A stretch of 5,351 bases of DNA from Candidatus Sordicultor aquaticus (GTDB taxonomy: Bacteria; Atribacterota; Atribacteria; Atribacterales; Caldatribacteriaceae), in NCBI GenBank assembly GCA_018056825.1, contig JAGPEW010000070.1, forward strand, positions 1 to 5,351, read 5' to 3'. A program made the position numbers and the translations under genes. Below the pieces are notes generated by a model. That model made no database searches and was not told where the DNA came from. It worked only from the letters and a program-made list of their open reading frames with translations. Below are positions 1 to 4,805 of the stretch, piece by piece. Numbering within the stretch: the first letter of the stretch is position 1; every line of letters starts with the position of its first letter.

Positions 1-81
1 TGTGCTCGTCTGAAGATGAGAGAGCAGGGAGAAACACCTCCTAAAAATCTCCTTCCCAATGGAGAATTTTTAGAGAAATAG
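1..81 (+). CDS. Possible 3' tail of an upstream gene (very uncertain)
   Basis: The frame beginning at base 1 stays open for 26 codons and stops at TAG 79-81. A second frame, from base 3, stops at TAA 42-44, so even the frame is undecided. The 26-residue tail is charged (Lys, Arg, Glu) and I do not recognise it. The only support for a real gene end here is position: a terminator-like hairpin follows at 120-160 on the same strand, as expected just after a gene. In Bacillus-type genomes the gene before yacL is usually disA, and in some clostridia a CarD-type regulator, but nothing in these few residues identifies either. It may equally be noncoding. Confidence 0.2.
   Translation, partial: CARLKMREQGETPPKNLLPNGEFLEK
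41..73. repeat. Inverted repeat flanked by A- and T-runs
   Basis: The left arm 41-52 (CTAAAAATCTCC) pairs with the right arm 61-73 (GGAGAATTTTTAG) with one bulged A, around an 8-base loop. The A-run on one arm and T-run on the other look like a weak bidirectional terminator, but the G+C core is only four pairs. It overlaps the open frame that ends at 81, so it may be incidental. Confidence 0.35.
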
Positions 82-119
82 AATCAACCTTTATTACCTG
101 GAAAAAGAAAGAGAAACCT

Positions 120-160
120 AAGGAGATTAGAGTAGGTTTTATCTCCTCTAATCTCCTTTT
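120..160 (+). terminator. Terminator-like hairpin upstream of the operon
   Basis: There is a perfect 13-bp stem: AAGGAGATTAGAG (120-132) pairs with CTCTAATCTCCTT (146-158) around a 13-base loop. The right arm runs straight into a four-T tract (157-160). This resembles a Rho-independent terminator for whatever gene lies to the left, although the stem has modest G+C and the T tract is short. An alternative pairing of GGAGAT (122-127) with ATCTCC (141-146) is also possible. Confidence 0.5.
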
Positions 161-188
161 AAAAAGTACTCCAGTGTTGTAATTTTCT

Positions 189-232
189 ATTACCTGTATA
201 AGAGTGGTAATGTTTTCTCGGGTGGGAGAAAA
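189..232. repeat. Two adjacent small hairpins in the leader
   Basis: ATTACC (189-194) pairs with GGTAAT (206-211) around an 11-base loop. One base later, TTTTCTC (213-219) pairs perfectly with GAGAAAA (226-232) around a six-base G-rich loop. Both stems are short and AT-rich. I see no match to a known riboswitch; in particular there is no T-box core sequence. Confidence 0.3.
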
Positions 233-307
233 TTTGTGAGGTTGCTGTTTTTATTTTTAAAACCTTGATAAATGAAGCAAGGAAAATTTTAGAGAAAGAG
301 AGGGTCT

Positions 308-436
308 ATGGGACATAAAGAAGCAATAACAGTTATCTTCTTAAATAACCATATAAGTATTGTAAAAAAACACATACTCCGGACGAAAATAGGAAAAAGC
401 CAGATAATTGCCTCAGGCGGAATCTTTTTCCTATAA
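308..436 (+). CDS. Doubtful 42-codon open frame
   Basis: ATG at 308 opens a frame of 42 codons ending at TAA 434-436, preceded by a purine-rich GAGAGGG (298-304) only three bases before the ATG, which is too close for a good ribosome binding site. The product is basic and isoleucine-rich and I do not recognise it. Its 3' end runs through the inverted repeat at 389-434 and stops just before the operon promoter, which argues against a conserved gene. A frame of this length is not rare by chance. Confidence 0.15.
   Translation: MGHKEAITVIFLNNHISIVKKHILRTKIGKSQIIASGGIFFL
318..342. repeat. Imperfect hairpin AAGAAG...CTTCTT
   Basis: AAGAAG (318-323) pairs with CTTCTT (337-342), and ATAA (326-329) pairs with TTAT (333-336), leaving a two-base bulge and a three-base loop. 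The stem is AT-rich with no T tract after it, so it is not a convincing terminator. It lies inside the doubtful frame at 308-436. Confidence 0.3.
389..434. repeat. Perfect 11-bp inverted repeat next to the operon promoter
   Basis: ATAGGAAAAAG (389-399) is the exact reverse complement of CTTTTTCCTAT (424-434). The 24-base interior contains a further small GCC/GGC stem (410-412 with 416-418). The right arm occupies the -35 region and ends five bases before the extended -10 element. On the plus strand no T tract follows directly, so it is not a classic terminator in that direction; on the minus strand the stem is followed by TTTT. It could be an operator, a weak minus-strand terminator or a remnant of a small inverted-repeat element. 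Confidence 0.5.
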
Positions 437-438
437 AA

Positions 439-447
439 TGATATAAT
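439..447 (+). promoter_or_regulatory. Extended -10 promoter for the operon
   Basis: TGATATAAT is an exact extended -10 element (TG, one base, then consensus TATAAT at 442-447). The hexamer 17 bases upstream (GGAATC, 419-424) is a poor -35, which is tolerated by promoters with an extended -10. Transcription would begin at about 453-455, giving a leader of roughly 38 bases before the first ATG. This is the only strong vegetative promoter I can see in the window, and it is correctly placed to transcribe all six genes. Confidence 0.65.
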
Positions 448-477
448 TTTTTAAGCTTGTATGGCTATTATCTTATC

Positions 478-484
478 AAGGAGG
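478..484 (+). promoter_or_regulatory. Strong ribosome binding site of the PIN-TRAM gene
   Basis: AAGGAGG is a full Shine-Dalgarno match, seven bases before the ATG at 492. It is the strongest translation signal in the window and fixes the start of the first operon gene. Confidence 0.85.
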
Positions 485-491
485 AAGCTTT

Positions 492-1460
492 ATGCCTAAA
501 ATCGGGTGGTTAATAGTAGTTTTAGTAGCTCTTGTTTTAATCCTGTCTTATTTTCTTAACAGAAAAAAAAGAAGGCCCGTTGCTAATTTATTTAAAAGTT
601 TTGCTAGAGTTTTTAGTCATCTTTCAGCTATCGATGTTTTAGTGGCTTTGGGAGGCTTAGTGGTTGGTTTAGTAATTGGAGTGCTACTGATTTATCCTAT
701 TTCTTTTTTACCTTTTAAAAATGCTTCTCTTCCTCTCATTGTTACTGTGGTTTGTGGAGCCCTGGGATTAGTAGTATTTATGTGGAGAAAAGAAGACATT
801 GTTACCATTTTTACTGGTATTCCCCGATTGAAACCTAGCCGAGGAGGAGGAAATTCAGATAAGATTTTGGATACCAGCGCTATTGTAGATGGAAGAATTG
901 CTGATATATGTAAAACTGGCTTTGTGGAAGGAAACCTTTTAGTTCCTCGCTTTGTTTTGCGAGAACTTCAGCAAGTGGCTGATTCTCAGGACCCTTTAAA
1001 AAGGAATCGAGGAAGAAGAGGTTTGGATATTCTCAATCGAATGAGAAAAGAGAAGAAGGTAAATGTTAAAATTGTGGACCGGGATTTTCCGGAAATAAGG
1101 GATGTAGATGCTAAGCTAATAAAGTTGGCTAAGGTGTTGGAGGCGAAAGTTATTACCAATGACTTTAATTTAAATAAAATTGCTGAGTTGGAAGGGGTAG
1201 AAGTACTGAATATAAATGACCTTTCTAATGCTTTAAAACCTTATGTTCTTCCGGGAGAAGAGTTACGAATACAAATTATTAGGGAAGGTAAAGAGGAAAA
1301 CCAGGGAGTTGGTTATCTCGATGATGGTACTATGGTGGTAGTAGAAGATGGAAGAAGATATATTAATACCACTATAGATACGGTGGTCACCAGCGTTCTT
1401 CAAACTCCTGCAGGTAGAATGATATTTGCTAAATTAAAAAGTAGTAGTAATCGTTCCTGA
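492..1460 (+). CDS. yacL: Membrane-anchored PIN-TRAM domain protein (YacL family)
   Basis: This is a putative membrane-bound ribonuclease of 322 residues. Three hydrophobic segments lie at about 4-22, 47-73 and 79-97, with a basic stretch (NRKKRR) after the first. A PIN nuclease domain follows at about 124-245, with the acidic residues expected for metal binding: D127 in LDTSAIVDGR, E158 in LRELQ, D206 and D224 in TNDFN. A C-terminal TRAM domain, an RNA-binding fold, covers about 251-318. The soluble part should face the cytoplasm. Family knowledge supports the fold; the RNA substrate and physiological role are not established here. The protein is somewhat shorter at the N-terminus than Bacillus YacL as I recall it. 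The start is secured by AAGGAGG seven bases upstream. It is the first gene of the operon, 24 bases before ispD, and a yacL-ispD-ispF order is typical of Firmicutes. Confidence 0.9.
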   Translation: MPKIGWLIVVLVALVLILSYFLNRKKRRPVANLFKSFARVFSHLSAIDVLVALGGLVVGLVIGVLLIYPISFLPFKNASLPLIVTVVCGALGLVVFMWRKEDIVTIFTGIPRLKPSRGGGNSDKILDTSAIVDGRIADICKTGFVEGNLLVPRFVLRELQQVADSQDPLKRNRGRRGLDILNRMRKEKKVNVKIVDRDFPEIRDVDAKLIKLAKVLEAKVITNDFNLNKIAELEGVEVLNINDLSNALKPYVLPGEELRIQIIREGKEENQGVGYLDDGTMVVVEDGRRYINTTIDTVVTSVLQTPAGRMIFAKLKSSSNRS

Positions 1461-1470
1461 ATAGTTCAGA

Positions 1471-1478
1471 AAGGGGAG
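1471..1478 (+). promoter_or_regulatory. Ribosome binding site deciding the TTG start of ispD
   Basis: AAGGGGAG ends six bases before the TTG at 1485. No ATG or GTG lies nearby in frame, and the IspD motif begins almost at once, so this site supports the TTG start. A five-pair hairpin (CTGAA/TTCAG, 1457-1469) lies immediately before it. Confidence 0.65.
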
Positions 1479-1484
1479 TTAACT

Positions 1485-2177
1485 TTGTTTTTCGCTATAA
1501 TAGTGGCAGCTGGTAGAGGAGAAAGAGTAAACTCGGTAGTTCCCAAACAATATTTACCTCTTTTTGGGAAACCAGTTCTGGCTCATACCTTGGATGTTTT
1601 CGAAAGATCTCCCTGGATAGAGGAAATAATAGTAGTAATTAACCCTCTCCATGAGCAAATGTTTAAAAGGGAAGTCTGGGAGAAATATGGTTATCGAAAA
1701 GTTAAAAAATATGTTTCCGGTGGAGAAACTCGTCAGGATTCAGTCTATTGGGGAGTCAGGGAATTGAAAGATAAAGGATCAGATTTTGTACTCATCCACG
1801 ATGGAGTGAGACCTTTAGTAGATGAGAAAATATTGGAAAGATGTGTGGAAGGGGTTATTAAATTTGAAGCTATTTGTTGTGCTATGCCTTGTGTAGATAC
1901 CGTTAAATTTAGTTTAGATGGAGAAGTTATCCATGAAACTCTGAATCGACAGAATATCTGGCGGGCGCAAACCCCTCAAGCCTTTCGCGTTTCTTTGATT
2001 TGGGAGGCTCTGGAGAGAGCTAAAGAAGAGGGATTTAAGGGAACTGATGACTCATCACTAGTAGAGAGAATGGGAAAATCGGTGCACCTGGTATTGGGTT
2101 CAGAAGATAACCTAAAAATTACTACTCCTCAAGACCTTATTTTAGCTGAAGAGTTATTGAGGTGGCGAAAAAAGTGA
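1485..2177 (+). CDS. ispD: 2-C-methyl-D-erythritol 4-phosphate cytidylyltransferase
   Basis: IspD joins CTP and 2-C-methyl-D-erythritol 4-phosphate to give CDP-methylerythritol and pyrophosphate, the third step of the MEP route to isoprenoids, in the cytoplasm. The 230-residue product is the usual length. The nucleotide-binding loop AAGRGERV (8-15) and PKQYL (20-24) supply R14 and K21, equivalent to E. coli R20 and K27. GGETRQDSV (79-87), HDGVRP (105-110), RAQTPQAF (160-167), the TDDSSLVE block (187-194) and NLKITTPQDL (209-218, with K211 matching the late catalytic-site lysine) are all present. Nothing appears missing, so it should be active. Translation starts at TTG, preceded by AAGGGGAG. 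Its stop codon overlaps the preferred ispF start in a GTGA arrangement, which suggests coupled translation. IspE, which acts between IspD and IspF, is not in this window. Confidence 0.96.
   Translation: MFFAIIVAAGRGERVNSVVPKQYLPLFGKPVLAHTLDVFERSPWIEEIIVVINPLHEQMFKREVWEKYGYRKVKKYVSGGETRQDSVYWGVRELKDKGSDFVLIHDGVRPLVDEKILERCVEGVIKFEAICCAMPCVDTVKFSLDGEVIHETLNRQNIWRAQTPQAFRVSLIWEALERAKEEGFKGTDDSSLVERMGKSVHLVLGSEDNLKITTPQDLILAEELLRWRKK
2159..2164 (+). promoter_or_regulatory. Ribosome binding site deciding the ispF start
   Basis: GAGGTG matches the Shine-Dalgarno consensus GGAGGTG and lies nine bases before the GTG at 2174. The alternative GTG at 2162 is part of this very element and has no comparable site before it. 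The signal therefore favours 2174. Confidence 0.55.
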
Positions 2178-2659
2178 GTGGTTGGCGAGTGGGCTTAGGA
2201 TATGACATTCACCCTTTGAAAGAGGGAAGGGAATTATTTTTAGCTGGAATACATATACCATACCAGCGAGGACTATATGGTCATTCCGATGGAGATGTGC
2301 TCTCTCATGCTTTAATGGATAGTCTTTTAGGGGCAGCTGGCCTTCAAGATATTGGATATTGGTTTCCTCCATCTTCGCCATCTACGGAAGGGATAAGGAG
2401 CATTATCCTTTTGGAAGAAGTATGTGAGAAAATACGAGAACAAGGATGGGAAATAGAAAACGTGGACACTACCCTTATTGCTGAGGAACCTCTTATTGCT
2501 CCCTTTGTTGAAGAGATGAAAAAAAGTCTTTCTTTAGCTATGAGAGTGAAAAAAGAGGTTATAGGCATAAAAGCTACTACTAATGAAGGCTTGGGTAGTC
2601 TGGGAAAGGGGGAAGGAATCGGTTGTTTTGCTGTAAGCCTTTTGCGGAAGAAAGAATAA
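2174..2659 (+). CDS. ispF: 2-C-methyl-D-erythritol 2,4-cyclodiphosphate synthase
   Basis: IspF cyclises CDP-methylerythritol 2-phosphate to the 2,4-cyclodiphosphate with release of CMP, as a cytoplasmic homotrimer with zinc in each active site. From GTG 2174 the product has 161 residues, the normal length. Zinc ligands D11, H13 and H45 lie in GYDIH and in the signature SDGDVLSHALMDSLLGAAG; H37, S38 and D59 match E. coli H34, S35 and D56. KATTNEGLG and GKGEGIG mark the C-terminal part. Several usually conserved positions differ: the E. coli FPDTD loop reads FPPSS (64-68), the following Lys is E72, and the cavity residues F139 and R142 correspond to S142 and K145. I chose 2174 over the in-frame GTG at 2162 because GAGGTG is well spaced before it and the ispD stop overlaps it as GTGA; from 2162 there would be four extra residues. 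Its last 37 bases overlap rlpA. Confidence 0.95.
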   Translation: MSGWRVGLGYDIHPLKEGRELFLAGIHIPYQRGLYGHSDGDVLSHALMDSLLGAAGLQDIGYWFPPSSPSTEGIRSIILLEEVCEKIREQGWEIENVDTTLIAEEPLIAPFVEEMKKSLSLAMRVKKEVIGIKATTNEGLGSLGKGEGIGCFAVSLLRKKE

Positions 2660-3372
2660 ATAAAATCTTAGCTCTGATGGTTTGTGGATTGGTAATTGCT
2701 GCTCCTGGATCGAGAAGCGGAGGAGCAGAGTTGATTTCTCTTGAGTCTCAATCTGGAGCTTGTTCTATAAATGTGGAGGGCCGAACCGCTATCCGTATCC
2801 GCTATGGGGGAGGGTATTCTACTTTAGAAGAAAGAGCCAAAGTGATTGCTCAATCTCTCACTAAATTATTTCGAAGTTCTCGGGAAATGGTGAATTTTCA
2901 CGTGGTTTGGGAAAAAGGTAAAGCTATAGCCTTTGCTGACCAAGATAAACTTTTTACCGTCTTAAAGGAAGATGCTCGAGCTAATAATTCTGACCCTTTA
3001 AGTTTGGCTCTTTCTTGGTTGAACAATATCCAGATAGAATTTTACCGGATGAGAGAAGGAAAAGAGGTTAAAGAAGTAACGGAAGGAATAGCTTCCTGGT
3101 GTAGTAATAACTTTGAGGGAAGAGCTACTGCCAGTGGAGAGCCTTACAACCCTTATGCTTTTACTGCTGCTCACCGCACCCTTCCCCTAGGAAGTGTTAT
3201 TTTGGTAACCAACGTGGAAGATGGGCGACAAGTAGTGGTAAGGATAAATGACCGTGGCCCCTGGAACGAAAGCCGAGTTATAGATTTATCTCTTGCTGCT
3301 GCTAAGGTTTTAGATATTCACGAAGATGGCCTGAGTGAAGTTAAAATTGAGGTGTTGAGATGGGGAGAATAA
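2623..3372 (+). CDS. rlpA: Secreted RlpA-family peptidoglycan lytic transglycosylase
   Basis: The 249-residue product resembles RlpA, an exported enzyme that cleaves peptidoglycan glycan strands lacking stem peptides. The N-terminus has basic residues (R11, K14), a hydrophobic run at about 15-29 and SRSGGAE, consistent with a Sec signal peptide. The Cys at 21 is not in a good lipobox, so a lipoprotein is less likely. Residues about 47-145 form an extra N-terminal region with a TLEERAKVIAQSL stretch and WLNNI, resembling what I recall from cyanobacterial RlpA proteins. The double-psi beta-barrel domain spans about 155-246: TASGEPY with E173, LTAAH-like FTAAHRTLPLG, VRINDRGP with D210, and IDLSLAAA. 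E173 and D210 are 37 residues apart, as are catalytic E120 and D157 of Pseudomonas RlpA. The usual SWYG reads SWCS (158-161). The TTG start follows AAGGA (2613-2617) but lies inside ispF; ATG 2677 has no ribosome site and would shorten the signal peptide. The gene overlaps gltX by 13 bases. Confidence 0.85.
   Translation: MFCCKPFAEERINKILALMVCGLVIAAPGSRSGGAELISLESQSGACSINVEGRTAIRIRYGGGYSTLEERAKVIAQSLTKLFRSSREMVNFHVVWEKGKAIAFADQDKLFTVLKEDARANNSDPLSLALSWLNNIQIEFYRMREGKEVKEVTEGIASWCSNNFEGRATASGEPYNPYAFTAAHRTLPLGSVILVTNVEDGRQVVVRINDRGPWNESRVIDLSLAAAKVLDIHEDGLSEVKIEVLRWGE
3349..3354 (+). promoter_or_regulatory. Ribosome binding site of gltX inside rlpA
   Basis: GAGGTG lies within the last codons of rlpA, five bases before the ATG at 3360. 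It supports that ATG as the gltX start and fits translational coupling with rlpA. Confidence 0.6.
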
Positions 3373-4805
3373 GGACTCGTTTTGCTCCCAGCCCTACTGG
3401 TTTTCTGCATCTGGGGGGAGCAAGAACGGCTGCTTTTAACTGGGCTTTGGCTCGTAAAGAAAAAGGAAATTTTATTTTACGTATTGAAGATACGGACCGA
3501 GAAAGATCTAAAAAGGAATTCGAAAAAGCTATATTGGAGGACCTCCAGTGGCTGGGTATAGAATGGGATGAAGGTCCAGACCGAGGAGGACCTTATGCTC
3601 CTTATCGGCAGTCAGAAAGAGGGGAAATCTATCAATCTTTTATTACTCAACTAAAAGCTAAAAACTTTATTTATCCTTGTTATTGCACAGTAGAAGAGTT
3701 AGAAGAAGAGAGAAAAAAAGCGTTAAAGATGGGTAAGGCTCCTCGCTATTCTGGTCGCTGTTTTTTTCTTTCTCCGGAAGAGAGGAAAGAAAAAGAAGAG
3801 AGGGGAATAAAACCTTCTTGGCGTTTCCGAATTCCGGGGGGCAAAGAAATAGTGTTGGAAGATTTGGTAAGAGGAAAAGTAGTTTTTCATACTTCTTCTT
3901 TGGGAGACTTCATTGTTTTAAAATCAGATGGTGTTCCCACTTATAATTTTGCTTGTGTTGTGGATGATGCTTTAATGAATATATCGCATGTGTTGCGGGG
4001 AGAAGAACACTTACCCAATACCCCTTATCAAATTTTGCTTTATGAAGCTTTGGAGTTTACTCCTCCTCTTTTTGCCCACGTTCCCATTATTTTAGATAAA
4101 AATAGAGCTAAATTGAGTAAAAGAAAAGGAGAAGTGAATTTACAATTTTTCAGAGAAGAAGGATTTTTACCTGAAGCTATACTGAATTATCTTTTGACTT
4201 TAGGGCATTCCTTCCCTGAAGGGAGAGAAATAGTAGAAGGAGAAGAAATTTATACTCTCTTTTCTTTAGAGCGGATAGGTAAAGGAGGAGCAATTTTTGA
4301 CCTCTCCCGTCTGAACTGGTGGAATAAAACTTATATTCGCCGAATGGATATCAAGGAATTAGAAGAAAAACTCCTCCCCTGGGGAGGAGAAGATATTAAA
4401 AGATTTAAAAAAGAATTAGGAGAAGAGAGATTTTATCTATTGCTAGATTTGATAAGAGAAGAGTCAGTTACTTTAAAGGAAATAGCAGAAAAGTTAAGAG
4501 ATTATGTATCAGTAAAAGAAGAAAAAGTACAAGAGGAAGAAAAGTTTAGGATATTGAGATTTCTATTTTCTTCCTTAAATAGTCTTCCTGCTCCTTGGAA
4601 GGAAAAGGAGATACAGGAAAATCTTCGTTTCTGGCAGAAGGAAAGTGGGTTTTCTCCCTCGCTTTTTTATCCCGTTTTGCGCTGGGCGTTAACCGGGGAT
4701 GAGGAAGGACCGGAATTAGACCGTTTACTTGTGGCTTTAGGAAAAGAAAAGGTTTTAGAAAAAATTAAAGCAAGAGTGGGAGATAATGGAAATTCAGCTA
4801 TTTAA
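3360..4805 (+). CDS. gltX: Glutamate--tRNA ligase
   Basis: GluRS, a class I synthetase, charges tRNA(Glu) with glutamate using ATP in the cytoplasm. The 481-residue length is normal. The Rossmann-fold catalytic domain carries FAPSPTGFLHLGG (8-20) with the HIGH-type motif HLGG at 17-20, RIEDTDRERS (41-50), RGEEHLPNTPYQ (213-224) and the KMSKS-type motif KLSKR at 251-255. C107, C109, Y130 and C134 reproduce the zinc-site spacing of E. coli GluRS (C98, C100, Y121, C125). The all-helical anticodon-binding part follows to the end, with the typical LRWALTG and LLVALGKEKVLEKI near the C-terminus. Whether it also charges tRNA(Gln), as in organisms lacking GlnRS, cannot be told from this window. ATG 3360 is preceded by GAGGTG. 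It overlaps rlpA by 13 bases and cysS by 20, so it is clearly part of the same operon. A GC-rich palindrome lies within it at 4371-4389. Confidence 0.97.
   Translation: MGRIRTRFAPSPTGFLHLGGARTAAFNWALARKEKGNFILRIEDTDRERSKKEFEKAILEDLQWLGIEWDEGPDRGGPYAPYRQSERGEIYQSFITQLKAKNFIYPCYCTVEELEEERKKALKMGKAPRYSGRCFFLSPEERKEKEERGIKPSWRFRIPGGKEIVLEDLVRGKVVFHTSSLGDFIVLKSDGVPTYNFACVVDDALMNISHVLRGEEHLPNTPYQILLYEALEFTPPLFAHVPIILDKNRAKLSKRKGEVNLQFFREEGFLPEAILNYLLTLGHSFPEGREIVEGEEIYTLFSLERIGKGGAIFDLSRLNWWNKTYIRRMDIKELEEKLLPWGGEDIKRFKKELGEERFYLLLDLIREESVTLKEIAEKLRDYVSVKEEKVQEEEKFRILRFLFSSLNSLPAPWKEKEIQENLRFWQKESGFSPSLFYPVLRWALTGDEEGPELDRLLVALGKEKVLEKIKARVGDNGNSAI
4371..4389. repeat. GC-rich perfect palindrome inside gltX
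   Basis: CTCCTCCCC (4371-4379) is the exact reverse complement of GGGGAGGAG (4381-4389) around a single T. As RNA it could form an eight-pair stem with a three-base loop. It encodes residues of the LLPWGGE stretch at the start of the anticodon-binding region. No T tract follows, so it is not a terminator; a role is unproven. Confidence 0.5.

Larger units (their letters stand above)
161..388. other. Intergenic stretch without a recognisable gene
   Basis: Between the terminator-like hairpin and the hairpin at 389 this AT-rich stretch holds no convincing coding gene, tRNA or repeat array. It contains the short inverted repeats at 189-232 and 318-342 and most of a doubtful 42-codon frame starting at 308. 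No strong -35/-10 pair stands out here; the nearest approximation is TTGCTG (242-247) with a poor -10. Confidence 0.5.

Noticed and set aside
92..196. Direct repeat TATTACCTG at 92-100 and 188-196
   Set aside because: Only two nine-base copies, with no regular spacing or array; likely chance.
242..272. Possible promoter with TTGCTG as -35
   Set aside because: No acceptable -10 lies 16-18 bases downstream; the site is much weaker than the one at 439-447.
181..300. T-box or other riboswitch ahead of the tRNA synthetase operon
   Set aside because: A T-box would suit gltX/cysS, but no AGGGTGGNACCGCG-type core is present; GGGTGGGAG at 220-228 is only a superficial likeness.
453..496. Near-repeat of AAGCTT followed by an ATG at 453-463 and 486-494
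   Set aside because: The repeated unit is too short and AT-rich to be meaningful without conservation data.
461..499. Twelve-codon leader frame starting at ATG 461 and overlapping the yacL start
   Set aside because: It would begin only about eight bases from the predicted transcript start with no ribosome site, and shows no run of regulatory codons.
1457..1469. Small CTGAA/TTCAG hairpin between yacL and ispD
   Set aside because: Only five pairs with no T tract; too weak to call a terminator or regulator.
2154..2381. Minus-strand open frame of 75 codons opposite ispF
   Set aside because: It lies wholly antisense to well-conserved ispF sequence, has no recognisable motif or ribosome site, and is explained as a shadow frame.
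2344..2568. Minus-strand open frame of 74 codons inside ispF
   Set aside because: It is also antisense to conserved IspF codons and has no independent evidence.
3571..3594. AAGGTCC/GGACCTT inverted repeat in gltX
   Set aside because: It falls in a conserved part of the catalytic domain, and a seven-pair stem is plausible by chance from the codons used.
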